The notes below the pieces were generated by a model, which had not been told where the DNA came from, made no database searches, and saw only the letters and a program-made list of their open reading frames with translations. This document shows positions 34,536 to 47,900 of a stretch of DNA of 64,000 bases, one piece after another. Origin of the DNA: Sympetrum striolatum (lineage: Eukaryota > Arthropoda > Insecta > Odonata > Libellulidae); NCBI GenBank assembly GCA_947579665.1, contig OX388345.1, positions 58,767,454-58,831,453 on the forward strand, in the 5' to 3' direction. The position numbers and the translations under genes are program-made. The first letter of the stretch is position 1. Each line of letters begins with the position of its first letter.

Positions 34536-34689
34536 ATTGAATAATTATTATTCCTCAAGTATAATTGCGTGTTTATAGTTATTTTTGTGAATGGGGTCAT
34601 AAAAATATTTATGATTAGAGGAATCATTTTCAAAATGAGAGTAACTATAAAAGCTTGAATCCCTTTTTTATGGTGTAATTTACATATCA

Positions 34690-35830
34690 ATAATAATAAA
34701 CTTTATTATGGGCATATGCCCCCTTACATTTTACAAGCAAATATTATGTATCTAATGTTGAACTTAACAAAATAATCTAAATTTTTTTCAATTTTATGTA
34801 TGTACCTTAATAAAAAGTAAAGTACATAAAAATCTATTATATAACTAAGAAATTACATCAATGTGGAGTATGGAAATAAATCATATTAGTAGAAAAGTAG
34901 ATTTATTTGGCATATAATATAAAATTTGGCATGTATATACTTGAATTCTAAAAGATAAGAGCTATAATCTATAACAATTCATAATACACAATAAAAAAAT
35001 AGTGGTAGCTATCACAATATAAATACATGAATATAAATGCTACAATCCAATATATATTAATTTGCAAAGAATTGACTTGGCTAGTGCATAGCTAAATATT
35101 TTAAAATAATAGGTCTTAGAAAATGATAGGTTCTAAATTTACAGGTTAAATTGTAATAATTTCAATTTTCACTTTAACAATAGTAACATTATGTTTATTA
35201 TATATATTTTATCTCCTACATATTATAATATCTCATTGCATGTAGAATTGGTGAGAAGAAAGAATAATTTCTCATATTCTTTGGTAGTGAAAAATTAAAT
35301 TAGGTATTCCTTGTGTTTTTAGGAGGGACATGAAAACTTAGTTCATTGATTAGGTCAATAGACTCTATGTTATTATATAATAAATTGTACAGTAATATTA
35401 TACTAGAATGGACTCTTCTTGTCTAAATTGATGGCAAATTTAAATATGAAGAGACAATTTCATTATTTGAATTTAAGTTAAATTTATAGTCATTGATGAA
35501 GAGAAATCTCTTCTGGTCCCTCTCAACAGTTATTTTATGTATGCACATCATGTTAAGGGGACCATGCAACTGAGCAATAATCTAGAATGGTACAAATAAG
35601 TAAACAGTATAAATATTTCATGATATTGTTGAAGTCCTTTGTGATCCTATAAACAAACTCAAGAGTTTTGCTGGTTTTCACAGTTATGCTGTGACTATGT
35701 GCTAGGAATGGCACCAGGTCTTGATCCCTTGGATATATATTATTATATTTCCTTAAAATTTTGCAATATCCTTAAAACTAGTTCAGATTCTCTAGTCTTC
35801 TCAAACTTAGTAAGTTTGTAGGGTTTTTAC
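34690..35830 (-). mobile_element. decayed CR1/Jockey-type non-LTR 3' half
   Basis: Minus-strand frames give ILDYCSVAWSP, then ITVERDQKRFLFINDYKF and NLLYNNIESIDLINELSFHV-like text, matching the C-terminal part of non-LTR reverse transcriptases (ILDYCS.VW, IE.VQKRF, ID...LL..I.F.VP). The 3' end at about 34690 carries AATAAAGTTTATTATTATT. It has multiple stops and is dead, and sits in intron 1 of LRR gene 2. Confidence 0.6.
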
Positions 35831-36657
35831 CTCTTCATGTTTGGAGGAATTGAATTTGAAGGATTAGGAGTTTATTTTAAATTTTTAAGTTATTTATTCA
35901 TGTGGGCAACAAACTTTATAATATCTGAAAATTTCCCTAAAATAACTAGTGCTGCTGGATGCTATTTTACTTTTATTAAAAGTCATATATTTTATTCAAA
36001 TCACTCTTCCTCTTATGAAATGTAATTTATGATATTTTGCTTAAGATTGGAAATATGAATGTTATTACAAATCTATTTTTTTAGGGCTTGTAAGTGGGCT
36101 GTTAATATGTGAGAGGAGCCATAATATGTCTTTGGTACCTGTGAGCATATAATTGTTTAACAATAAGCTTAGTAGAGTCTTATTTGTTTGCTAGTAGTGT
36201 GCCAAGGAATTAATGATTTTTTAGCTAGAAAAAAAATTCTGTAATAGCCTGGCTCTATCACATTTCCATCTGTTCACTCACTTGAAGTAATGTTTTTAAG
36301 GGAGTTTTTCATATTTACCCAAACGGCTCCTTCTGAACCACCCTTGTATTTTACTTGTTTAAGCCATTCAGTTCATTTTGAGGTAAAAACCACAATCTCA
36401 AGTAGGGAATGTCGACCAAAACAAGAGGAGAGTGATACACAGGTACAAGAGAATACAGGTAAACGTGTATGGGTAACTGGGGGAGGAAGAGGAGGAAGGA
36501 GATAATGGTAGACATCAGTGGCAACTGGAGGGGAATAGATGCATGTGTGTGTGGGTTGATTGTTTTGTGAATTATTTTCATGTGAGAGATATCCAGACTT
36601 TGGTTTGTGCATTGATGCTCAGCTGTATATACGTCTCTCTTTCATCCTTTCATCATA
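35831..36657. other. intron 1 of LRR gene 2, nothing recognised
   Basis: AT-rich sequence. Overlapping frames of 71-79 codons near 36290..36612 are low complexity (CT- and GA-rich) and not gene-like. Confidence 0.35.
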
Positions 36658-39440
36658 CAGTGGTACTTTGGTTAACGACGCTAATCCGTTCCAGGATTAT
36701 CGTTGTTAACCAAAACCGTCGTTATCCAAGGCGCGATTTCATGAGGTGGTATAATTATGGAAATGGATTACCAAATTTCCCGGCGTTTAGGACGCACCCC
36801 AGTTTTTGGAAGCATCATTTTGGAAAAAAAGTTTTGTTTGAATTAAAAAGCAAGAGTGTTATGTAGGTGATTCATGTTGGTAACATCAGTACCAGGAATC
36901 CATTACAGTTTTTCTACGCATTTCATTTTAATGCGGTGAAATGCGGTAAAGATTCGGTAAATGTGTAGTGCAGATAACCTTCCTTTAGAATTAGCATTGT
37001 CTTAGGAAAAACGTAACCTTCGGGGTCAAAGACGCACTGCATTTTCGAGAGACTTATTTCAGCTAAAAACCTCGACCTTGACGCTGGGAAATATGGTAAT
37101 TCTTTCCGGCTCCTCCCCGCAACCATGTCAAATATGCAGATACAATTCATTCAAATGTCATAAAAATGTGGTACATATCATTTATTCATTTGTATATGCT
37201 ACAAAAATGTATAATCAATAAAATGAGTAGTTCATGACTACTGTTTTTAAATGTCAATTTTCATCAGATGGACAATTTGGCTCAACCCAGAGTTTTTTGA
37301 TTGATGGACCTGTAAAAAATATGTCTAGAGTTGTTTGCCTTCTCCTCTTTCTTATGATGTTTCTGAAAAACTGCATTTACTTTTCATTAAGTACATCTGC
37401 AGTTCGGATAACCTCAGATTTGTTTGGATCCCATTTCATAGCAACATGTTGAACTTTCTCCCACTTTGCCAAAACATTTTTGATTTCAGCAGTTAATTTT
37501 TTTCTTTCTCTACGTCCTCATCTTCCGATGGAGTATACATTTTGTTTTCACATTGCTGCTTGTAAAGTTCTTTCAGCTCGTCAGTTGTCAGTTCTTGGTC
37601 ATGCTCCTCTAGTAATTCCCCAACATCTTCTTCGTCTACTTTCAAGTTGAGATCTTGAGCAGTTGCCACAGTATCCTCTACCAAGTTTTGTCCTTCATCT
37701 GAGGATTCTTCATTACCAAAGGAAGGACACCGTTTCCTCCATGTTGCTTTGAGACATTTCATTGTTACTTCTTGCCAAGCTTTTAAAATCAACCTAATTG
37801 CAATGACAATATTGAATTCTTCTTTCCAAAATTTTCTAATGGTCACGTTGGTAGCCTCACATAGGCTGTATCAAAGATGATACAGAGAAAGAAAAATCAC
37901 CTTAATAAAATCGAATTGCTCGGATAGCTCTTCTTGTATGCCTGTTGGATGGCCAGTTGCACTGTCCATGGTAAAAATGGCTTGTAGAGGCAGATTGTTT
38001 TGCTCAAGGTGGGCTTTGACAGTGGGTCCAAACACTTCGTGAATCTAGTCCCTAAATTATCTTTTTGTGACCTAGGCCTTGCTGTTGGACTTCCACAAGA
38101 CACCAAGATTGAATTTAGAGACAATGGGCTTCTTGAATGCTCGGGGATTCTCTGAGTGGTAGATCAACATTGGATTTACCTTGCAGTCTCCACTTGCATT
38201 TGGAGCTAAAAGCAATGTTAACCTATCGTTCATTGTTTTATGTCCAGGAAGTGCTTTTTCTTCTTTTGTCACAAATGTCTTCTTGGGCATTTTCTTCCAA
38301 AATAACCCAGTCTCATCACAATTGAAGACTTGTTGAGGTAGGTATTCTCCTTTTCCTATAATTCTTGTAAGGTCATTGACAAATTCATCTGCTGCTGCTT
38401 TGTCAGTACTAGCACACTCTCCATGTCTAACTACACTATGAATTCCTGTTCTCTTTTTAAAGTTGTCAAACCAACCTCGGCTACCTTTAAAATCATGATA
38501 TACCTCAGAGCTTGATCCAGGAGTCTTCACTTTCAAATCTGTCTAGCTTTCTCACAGTTAGCATTTTGAGATGTAGAATCGCCCGCCATTTCTCTTTCTC
38601 GTATCCAAATTAGTAACAGATTTTCCATTTCCTGTAGAAGAAGACCTTTGACATTCAACCTTGAAGTTCCCTTGGCAACCTCAGCTACCACAAGTTCTTC
38701 TCTCTTAGCCAAAATAGTTGATACTGTAGAATGGCTGGTTTAATATATTCGAGCCAACTCCATAACTTTTACACCTTCGTGATGTTTTGCTATGATTTCT
38801 TTCTTCTTTTCACTAGAGAAAACTTTTCTCTTTGTCTTCCCTCGCAAGCCTTATTGTTAGGACGCATTTTGTAACAAGGTAAAAATTTCAATCTGTGAAA
38901 TAAAGGTACGCAAAATATTACTACAAATATATACAAGACAATGAATACAAAGAACATAAGATACATCACTAACCGTTATACACGTTAATTAGCAGCAGGT
39001 TATATATTCCAAACGTTAATTTCAGACGTATGCATGTGGTATGACATCGAAACTTGGTCTTATGTCCTCTCCAAACCATATAATGTTATGTCTCGATAAT
39101 TGATCATCACAAGCGATCGGTCTCTGCGACGAACAGACCAGAAGATCAGCCTCCAGTTAAACAGAGGTGGTAGGTTGAAGGCACCTACGAATTTAGACAG
39201 AGTCATTGAAACGCAATATTTTGAAGAACTACGAGTTAACGCTCGGCGAAGAGGAAGCAGTCGCCGCGGCAAAAGACACACTGCGACGAAACTTATAAAA
39301 TTGAACGATTTAACTCCGATAAGAAAACATGCGCTTATGTGAATTAGCTACTATTTAGCATTGATCCATTTTTATATACTCCTCTAGCTGCTATTCAGTA
39401 TGTTTGTATGATATAATATTTTAACGTAAACCAAGTATTA
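36658..39440 (-). mobile_element. decayed full-length Tigger (pogo) transposon
   Basis: The left end is TA|CAGTGGTACTTTGGTTAAC. The right end, near 39440, is a degraded inverse (CGTAAACCAAGTA) and uncertain. The minus-strand transposase runs from about 38870 to 37490: a CENP-B/psq helix-turn-helix (KKEIIAKHHEGVKVMELARI, then a stop), a second DNA-binding block (RGWFDNFKKRTGIHSVV), first catalytic Asp in FNCDETGLFWKKMP (about 38320), second Asp in TMDSATGHP (about 37965), and the C-terminal KFWKEEFNIVIAI. Several stops and frame changes make it inactive. It lies in intron 1 of LRR gene 2, about 95 bp from the exon 1 donor. Confidence 0.85.
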
Positions 39441-39535
39441 GTTTACAAGGTAGTGATTATAAATAGACGAAATAGAAAAAAAGTTCAAAAGGGAATAGAA
39501 AATTCCCTTTTGTACAGAATATTTATTTTCCTTAC

Positions 39536-41775
39536 CTTTAGATGCCGAAATTTTACAAACGGGGAGCTCCTTCCTGCTGTTTTCCTTACCGGATCATAAA
39601 CCATAAACCACTGTGTCGAGTTTATTCGATTGTGTGAAAGATCCAGTCTCTTCAATGGTGGGATCCGATCATTAGTAACTGGTTCGACCCAACCTACATA
39701 TGAAATGTTGTTTCTTCTTAGGCAAAGCTCCCCTAAGACGTCTAACCCTGCTATCCACTCAAAATTGAACTCGCCAAATCCATTGTCACTTAGATCTAAC
39801 CGGTCTAACTGTCTAAGCGCCCCAGATTTGAAGAAGGTATCCTTGGAAAAACTTTTAAAATTGAGGGGAAAATTGAGAGTTAGGAATTCTACTCCCACTT
39901 CCGTCGAAAATGTTTCCATCTGAAACATTTTCGACATTTTGAAAAAATTTTCGAAATGAAAAGTAGAAATATAGTTCCGCGATAGGTCTATTGTTTTTAA
40001 ATTTGTGCAACTCTCAAATATGCGAAGATGAGCGTCAACGATGCGATTGTTGGAAAGATCCAGGTATATTATATTCGGCAAAACTAATTCAAGCACTTCT
40101 GTTGAGCTATGTTTTGACAAGTCTTGGAAACCGTTGATGTCAACGATACTAGAAATGCTGTTCCGTGACAAGTCTAATTCTTCTAAATATTTGTACTTCT
40201 GAAATTTATGCAGTAGACCATCAACAATACCATTGTTGGAGAGATTCAAGAATTTTAGATTCGGCGTATCTAATTCGGGCACCTCCGTCATTGCATTGCC
40301 ATCTAATCTCAGTATAGTTAACTTTTCATAGGTTCCATTTAATAAGTACTTATCGCGGAACTTGTTTCCGTCAAGATGCAACAAAGTCACATCTTGTAAT
40401 GAAGCATTGCCCAGGGACTCCAAATGATTGTTCGAAAGAATTAAACGTGAAACATGTTTTGGTAGAGTTGGAATTGATGTGAGATAGTTGTTGGAAATAT
40501 CTATGGAGTAGATTTCACTGAACTCCGGGTCAAGAAAAAAAGATGAATGTATCTCTCGAATAGAGAGACCTCTTAAAAGAACATACTCTAAGCGAGGACT
40601 TGAAACGAAGTTTGAGACTTTGGATATCTTCTGCCCATTGTCCCCAATTTGGATTATCCACAGCCTTTGGAAACGTATCTTGTTTTCTGGCAAAGCAGTC
40701 AGGTTATTGCCTAAAATTTCGATATTTTCTGCTTCAGTCAGATACTGAAAGCAGTTAGGATCTAAATCTAAGTGAGAATTATTTACGATCCTGAGACTTC
40801 TCAAGTTCTTTAGATTGACGCATTCAGATTCCTGAATTGATTGAATTAAACTGTTCGATATTTCAAGTGTAAAATTGATGAATTTCAACTCTTGAAAGCT
40901 ACCTGGAAGTTTAGATATTTTACTTTCAAGGATTAAGAGCTGTTGGAGGTGAGGAGTAGATCTGAAAATGTCACTAGCAATATTATGCAGATTCGGTTCT
41001 TCTATTTCGAGATATTTTAAGGATTTTAGGTCCGAGAAGTCACTGGTTTTCAAAGTCTCTATTCTGTTTCGGTTCAGATTGAGTTTCCAAAGTCTTGATA
41101 ACTTTGACAATGCGCCTTCTTCAAAGTTCTTTATTTTCGTATTACTAACTGTTAATGTCTTTAGTGCATGCATTTTTCCAAAAAATAGGGAACCTGGAAG
41201 AGAGCTCCACTGAGAGCAGGAAACAGTGAGAGATTCTATTTGCTGTAATTTATTCAATGGGAGATCATTTAACGTAACATTGCCGTCTTTACAATAAATA
41301 TCTAATTGTTTTATGACTGGGTAGTTTTTCTCTAATATTAGGTTCACCATAGGCGTGGAACAATGAAAAATTTCTAGTTTTACTGGTCGCTCTGGTAACA
41401 TTTCCCATATTTTAGTGACCTCATCAGTAACATTTTCAAGCGCAATGCCATAAGTGCAAGTAACTTGGAAATTGGACGGTAAGATATTGGGTGCTGTCTT
41501 CCATATTCCTTCTATGTAAATCAATTGGTCACAATTGCAAAAGGCACCGTATTTTGTTTCACCTATAGAACATTTGGAATTCGATACAGTAGGCTGACTT
41601 TGGGACCACATAACTAATCTAGAGATAATTGCAAATGTATCATAGCCCGTCAAATGTTCACTAACAGATCTGTGGTCCCATATCTCCATACCCTTCGAGA
41701 GTCCGATTAATATAAATGAGCTGGTTAAGAATAGTATTGGCAACGCGTGAATTACCATGGTGACATCTGATAGAC
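39536..41775 (-). CDS. LRR gene 2, exon 1: secreted Toll-like LRR protein
   Basis: Minus-strand first coding exon. Acceptor CTTCCACAG ends at 41776. The start is the ATG at 41758..41756 in a good context (CACCATGG), giving the signal peptide MVIHALPILFLTSSFILIG. An in-frame ATG at 41839 lies upstream of the acceptor and is rejected. The exon has 741 codons, phase 0, with donor AAG|GTAAGG at 39535. After a Cys-rich N-terminal region (KCSIGETKYGAFCNCD) come many LRRs. The core from SCSQWSSLPGSLFFGK to LNLSNNGIVDGLL is close to gene 1; the first ~190 residues and the last ~190 are very different, and the C-terminal LRR block is about 80 residues longer than in gene 1. Joined with exons at 31432, 25301 and 24152 the protein is about 927 residues, with no TIR or membrane domain. 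Confidence 0.85.
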
Positions 41776-43190
41776 CTGTGGAAGAGAACAAATTGTGATT
41801 CAAAATTTTGATAGGGGTAATTGTTGGTAAAGTAAGCACAGATAAAAAAATCAGAATGTTATTGCCTTTGATTAGTAACCGAACGATGCATTAGAAATGG
41901 AACGGGAAATATTAAACCTTTAAAGTCTGGGAATTGGAGAATTTTAACCTGATTTTCAATTCTGAAAATACATTCTTTGGAAACTTTTGTTAATATCTCC
42001 ATCTTACTTTTCTAGTTGTAAAGATAAATTTACAAATTCTCTCCTGTATATACAGATAAATATTCATTGATTTATCTAACGTTAAAATAAAATCTATAGA
42101 AATCAATACTCCCGTAAGATGGTGTTGAATGTGAATTTATCTTTCACATTCATGTGTAGAGAAATGGTATTTTCTAGTTTCTATGAGAACTATCCATTAT
42201 GCATGTAGGGTGGGTCGAAAACACGGATTTTTTAGAAACCGGTCAGCGTCTAGTGCTTAAAGTTTGTGCTTGGAGGTTCTTATGATAAAACAAATTCAAC
42301 TCCATCGGAGTATATCTTAAGGCTGCGATTTTTAGTCAAAATTTTAAATTTTTATGAAAAGTGTCACATATTTGCAATTTTTTATGATGGTTTCTAGATG
42401 TTTCTGGAATGATCTAATTGCAAAAATTACATTTATTGCTTGTATTTTGCTTAATAATGACGATTTAATGCGTTTGAATCAGAGGATTGATTTAATTAAA
42501 TGAATGAATTAGATAAATTATTGATAGGCACTAGAAATTTATGATTATTTGGACGCTGAAGCTGTCGTTCAAAAATATGAGTTTCATTCCTTTCGTAAAT
42601 ATAAATCCATGAATACAGGTATGACATTAATGCTAATGGTCCTTAATATTAATGAAGAAAGAATAATAAAAGTAAACCATTGTAATCCTTATTATATTTT
42701 CTATAGGTTTTTCCTTTCCAATTGTTGAAACCATGCGTAAAAAATAGAACACTACTGTCTATTACAGTGCTACATAAAGAATACCGAGGGACAGTTTCAA
42801 AAGCATTAGATTAATTACTGTAAGTCGATTCTTATATTTTTGAACATTCTATTACAACAAGGGCAATGACGTCACTGGTGAAACTAATTCCAACTGTTGC
42901 GAATATCACTGCTGAAATCGAGATTTTCCTGTCATAAAAATTAGTAGTTTAAGAGATATTTGTAATCTAATATTAAGAAATGGATAAAATCGGATTACAT
43001 TCCACAGATAATATAATGATATATTCCATCGCATCGAATATCGACAACGTTATTGATGGGGACTGATCTTAATTTTGCTCTTAGGATGTATATGCAAATA
43101 CTTACCAGATACTCGATGACTTGAAACGATCTTAAGAATGAAGTTTCCGGTGAATTTTATGTCTCACGGTGAACTTTGTCGATGCAGGAA
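41776..43190. other. 5' flank of LRR gene 2
   Basis: Should contain a 5'UTR intron and the promoter of gene 2. I see no clear TATA box or first exon and no ORF of note. Confidence 0.35.
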
Positions 43191-43620
43191 GTGGTTACGA
43201 CGAAACTAACGGATATACATTCATTAGCAGGTAAAGGTAAAGGTATCAACGAGTGAATCACTCTAAAGGTAGATTCACACGAGGGGACTTTTGCAGCGCG
43301 GGTTTTATGGTTGAGGCCGGATGGGTTGCGCCTCGCATTCAGACGGAGGAACTTACAGAAAGTACGCGCGGCTTATAAGGCCAGGCGCCCACCGCGCCCA
43401 CAGAAGAAGCAAAAGCAAAGCGCAAGGAGGAAGCACCAGTGGGGAAAATTTCGATGCGAGGCAGCGATGAGGAGTCGTAATGCCAAAAGAGAAGGCGGCC
43501 GTCGCATCAGTCACAATGTCGTCGTCCTCCGATGATGATGTGCTAGCGCTAGCGCATTTGGCTAGTGTTAATAATTTAAACAAATGGAATCGAAAAATGC
43601 GATTTTGTGTGCATCCCTAT
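43191..43620. other. GC-rich island of unknown nature
   Basis: Distinctly GC-rich against its AT-rich surroundings (GGCCAGGCGCCCACCGCGCC). Begins near GGTAGATTCACACGAGGGGA, a style seen at ends of Harbinger-like MITEs, but no matching second end or target duplication was found. Opposing ORFs of 74-76 codons reflect base composition. Confidence 0.3.
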
Positions 43621-44622
43621 TTGAGAAAAATAAAGGATTGAAGTACGTTCAATTTGCTCAAAGAATTTAACTTGACAAGGATAAAAACAAAGCTGGTCAT
43701 AAAAGTGTTCTATTTTGGATTCTGTTATATTTACGGGATATAAACGATTTCGTTGCTCTTCAACTTGTTTAAAGAATTGAACCTGCATGGAGTGAATTTT
43801 CAAATCCTTTTATATAATGCTTAGGGGAACATTCGGTATTTAAAACATAAAAGTAAACCCGACCCTAAAATAAATCCCAATTACAAGAGGGGAATACGAG
43901 GTAACCGGCTGTGAAGAGAAAACATTCCATTAATCTTTGCATGATTACTTCGAAATTTCAATGACAACATTCGCCAATAAACTGCAGTGCATAGATGATC
44001 GACGAGATTAATTTAGCTCTTTGTGAACTAAAACCAAGCGAGAAACAAAGGAGTTCTAGTCAACATTAATATACATACATGTCCGAAAACACTTGCATCG
44101 CATTTTACGTAAGAAAAGCTATTATTTTCAATCTATTATTTAGCTAACCTCTTAAACCGTCTGACTATGTTGTGGTTAAGTGAATAGATCATTCCTTAAT
44201 TTTCATCAGCCTCACTTGAATCAACAACAGTGCATAGCTTCATTAGATTCATAAACCTTTGGGTTATTTTTCAGCAATTTGGGAGGTTTTAAAATAATCT
44301 GAGGGTATATACGGGAGTGTAGTATTCCATTTTATTTACTGAATACGGTGGAAATTTAGTTTTTTAAATCAAAACATCAGTCAACAAGTTAAAAAATAAC
44401 TCCAATGCAAGTTTTATGTTCGGTATAATGTAGTCTTTCTAGATTCAATGAAATATAAACTTTAAATAAAACTTTCCTGCTTAACTTACTGATTTCTTCT
44501 TCTATGCTATTGTACATTGTATTGTGTAAGTTACAGCGAGCAACCACCCGATCGGACCTTTGATAAACAGTTAAGCGATTGACAGCAAAATATATTTTTT
44601 CTGGTTTCATGAATGGGATTAA
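43621..44622. other. intergenic, nothing recognised
   Basis: AT-rich with no convincing frame. Confidence 0.35.
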
Positions 44623-45202
44623 CCTTTCATCAGTCGCGCCTATTTTCATAACACGAGCAGTCGCGCGTTGTATTCCATACAACAAATCGTTTTTCGGCCA
44701 AAATTGTAAAATTAATTGAACTAATTATTATTTATGAGTGCTAAACTTTAGGTAATAAAATAATTTAAGAGGATATTTAAGAACTAAACAACCTATAGTA
44801 AAAAATATTATTATTCACCTTTATTTATTTACATGCGTTGAAAGAGTACCTAAAAAGCTAGATGTCTATAAGTTCTGAAATTGAAATGCGTCTAATAAAG
44901 TTTGAGATGAAATAAGTGAAAATTCCATATAAACGTTATAATATGCCGAATAGAGTTTACCAACGAAAAACTTACCCAAGCGGTCGCGCGTTGTATGTGT
45001 TACAACAGTCGTCCCTTTACAGTTTACTCGCTTTCGCAGTCGGTTTAAGACTAAAAAGAAGCATTTCACGACTTTAAAAGTTAATGGTAAGTGCAATAAA
45101 GGAATAGACCCGGTTATGAGGTTCAAAGGACCACCCAGGTAGAAACGGGACCCGAAAAACCGTCTGTATTGTACAAAATACAACAGCGCGACTGACGGAG
45201 GG
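44623..45202. mobile_element. 580-bp piggyBac-type MITE
   Basis: It is bounded by TTAA at 44619..44622 and 45203..45206. Ends read CCTTTCATCAGTCGCGC on the left and, inverted, CCCTCCGTCAGTCGCGC. Subterminal copies of CAGTCGCGCGTTGTAT and TTGTATTTTGTACAATACA form small inverted motifs at both sides. ORFs of 98 and 131 codons overlap it but have no transposase motif. Confidence 0.8.
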
Positions 45203-45799
45203 TTAAATAATAATATATTATTATAATTATAATTAATTTTGTGCAATAAATCATTGTTCATATGTATTATTATTTGCGATCTTTTTACGATTTGACATCT
45301 TTAAGCTATAATTTTGGGTTAGCAATAATTATTCAATATAGTATTGCATATTGCAATAATATTGCATTACAAACACAAAAAGCATAAAACTAGCATAAGC
45401 GCATGTATATGCTGTAAAATCAAAGTGGTTTAGTAATCAGATATCCAGCATTTTTAACGATTTCATACTTTTAACCTTGTTCTTGAACGCTTTTACGGTG
45501 ATAATCCAGCGAGCTGCGGTCATATAAGCACTGATATTGTTCTAAGAGTTGCACAAAATTATATTAAAATCATGACCGTCACGCATGATTAAACGCTATG
45601 ATTATTGAAGCTCATTCTATTTATTTGTTAAGTTAAAATCCTGGCATGCTATGCAAATTACTCCTAGAACGCAGTACAGGAAGTGGAGCGCACGAGGCGA
45701 AATTAGAACACGTTCTAATCGGGAGGCAAAGAGACGGCGGAAGCAAAGAGCGTCCTCGCCGGGCTTTTCTCGTCTTTTGGCGTCGATCAACTTAGTAAC
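45203..45799. other. intergenic, nothing recognised
   Basis: AT-rich. No gene or defined repeat seen. Confidence 0.35.
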
Positions 45800-46208
45800 T
45801 AGAGGTCTGCATGGACAGGGAGTAAGCCTCCCGGCCCATGAGCCGGGCTCGGACAGGGTAAGCAGGCAGTCTATCGGGCTCGGGCCGGGCTTGGGCCCAT
45901 GGAAAATTCGGGAAGGAGAGAATTATTCGTTCTTAAAGAGCGTTAGTTTCTTGCATAGCGGCAAATGCCTCTTAAAGTTGTAACGCAATGCTTAAAAAAA
46001 ATGCTCCGTCTTCGTGAAGGGTTAAAAAAAACGTATTTGCTCACAATTCACAACAATTTATTACAGGACGATTTATGGAAAGTTCGGGCTCGGGTCGGGC
46101 TTGAGAACGAAAATTAGTATCAACGTTCGGGCCGGGTCGGGCTCGGGCTCAACGACGAACGGGCCGGGCCGGGCTCGGGCTGAAATTTTCGGCCCATGCA
46201 GACCTCTA
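45800..46208. mobile_element. hAT-type MITE, better copy of the 5212 family
   Basis: Ends TAGAGGTCTGCATGG and CCATGCAGACCTCTA. The 8-bp flanks TTAGTAAC and TTTGTAAC match at 7 of 8. Both subterminal regions are rich in CGGGCTCGGGC-type repeats. ORFs through it are compositional. Confidence 0.8.
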
Positions 46209-47054
46209 TTTGTAACCAATATTGTAAATCTAGGGGACGTCGCGCCTCCGTCTCGCCGCCTCAGTGGGCGCTCGGCCACGGTGCTTAAATCTCCACTGCG
46301 GCAAAACCGCGACGCTGAGTTGCAAACCTGTTCACACGTAGCAGCTTGGCCGTCCTGATCAAGCAGTTGGGATCAGGCGCCAGTTCTCAGCGGATCTGAG
46401 TGGAGTCAAGTGGAAGAAGGAATTCAGTGGTGCATATATTGTGTAAAATGGAAGCTGCCGCCGCTATAGCTCAGATCATTTTGAACAGACGAATGAGACG
46501 CCGATAAGAAAAGAATTTAGGTCCGAGAGTGGATAAAAAAGAGTAGTTTGGGGGGTTTTGGACAATTCACTTCCCGAATTAAGGGTCGGGGATGATAAAT
46601 GTTATAAAAAGTTTCTTCGGGTGGTGGCGAAGGATTTTTTGTGATTCTGTGTATTCCGACTATTGATAAATTCTATCGAAATAAGGGTAAAAGGGTTGGC
46701 ACCAGGGTCTACGAACTCATTCGAAGACAGGAACAATAGCTAAAGATAAGAAATCCTCCAAATACAATGGGGACCTCCTGTGCAGGAGGTGGACTACCTT
46801 TTCTAAGTTCACATTTTACTTGTTAGAGGAACATGAAAACTAATAATTTATGTTTATTTTGGTCCCATAGTAGTAGTTTTATCCAATATATTATACATAA
46901 GTTTATAATATTATTTCAAATGAAACGGATAAGAGTTTCACTTTTACTTTCAACAAACACCTTAAATACGGGGAAATTGGCTTTCTTAAAGATACACAAG
47001 ATACGGGAGGGGTTCAAAACTCAGAGAGCGTCTATCTTGAGCACTGCGGTTATT

Positions 47055-47900
47055 ATTTTATGATCGGATATGCCTTCATCATATCGATACTGTTCACTAT
47101 GTGAGAATGGCTAATGGCAAGATCTAGAGTATTACCTTTTTCGTGAGGAGTTGCTCGAGTCCTTTCTGTCTTTACCTGTTCGAGCGCGAAGACCGTTAAT
47201 AAATATATTAATTTCAGCGATGAAGTTCTATCTCGACTATTACTACTTAAGTATAATTTTGTCCAGTTTATATCTGGTAATTAGTATCCCCTTCTACTGA
47301 TACGGTTGCGCTGAGTTTACTCTCCAGGAATTTTCTCAGTGTCCGACAGAGACCATCTGAGGAATCGTCGCCGCCGTCAGAAGGGCGATAGAAAGGACAG
47401 AAATACGTTTTCTTACAGTGTCTATTTGACCATAATTGCACCAAATAATCTTACTGTTCGCCCGTCTTTTAAAGTTTTCTGACTGAATTATTTAACTATT
47501 TCTCACAGCGATAAATATTCCGCCTACTATTCGGCTGTCTCGGTCCTTGCAATACACTGTGGAATTCGGACAAGAATCTCACAGGTCACTATTTCTTCGC
47601 AAAGCCAATTTTCATTTCCTAAAATTATCCCGGCGCATGTCTTTCTAGTGAAGTTGAAGATTACGCTTGCTTATTACAAATACTTCATCAGTTCACTATG
47701 ACTAGCTTTATTTCTTCGTGACTTTCGCTATTGGGATGACGGTGAGAATCCGAAATTTGAACATTGAAACTACCTCGCTGTAACGTTTCGCAATTTTCCG
47801 CAAAGACTCTTTGAATTTTAATTTTTCCCTCACATTTTCTCTGTAACCGCAAGAATCGAACACTAAAACTACCTGGGGTGTCGCATTCTGTCTAAGTTCT
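47055..47900 (-). mobile_element. non-LTR endonuclease-domain remnant
   Basis: The minus strand yields, from 5' to 3', FYRPSDGGDDSSDG (about 47390), a GD(T)N-like turn near 47290, then LLTVFALEQVKTERTRATPH and GNTLDLAISHSHIVNSID (about 47190..47080). These follow the order of APE-type endonucleases of Jockey-like elements (YRPP, GDFN, L..Q.V..PTR...LDL). No RT domain is adjacent. Stops are present. Confidence 0.6.

Noticed and set aside
38137..39342. Plus-strand ORFs over 38137..38325 and 39100..39342
   Set aside because: The first is an antisense shadow of the Tigger transposase. The second has no recognisable motif and lies at the decayed edge of the element.
39630..41213. Plus-strand ORFs opposite LRR gene 2
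   Set aside because: They are antisense shadows of the LRR exon.
43311..43583. Opposing 74-76 codon ORFs
   Set aside because: Long frames on both strands of a GC-rich stretch are expected from low stop-codon density.
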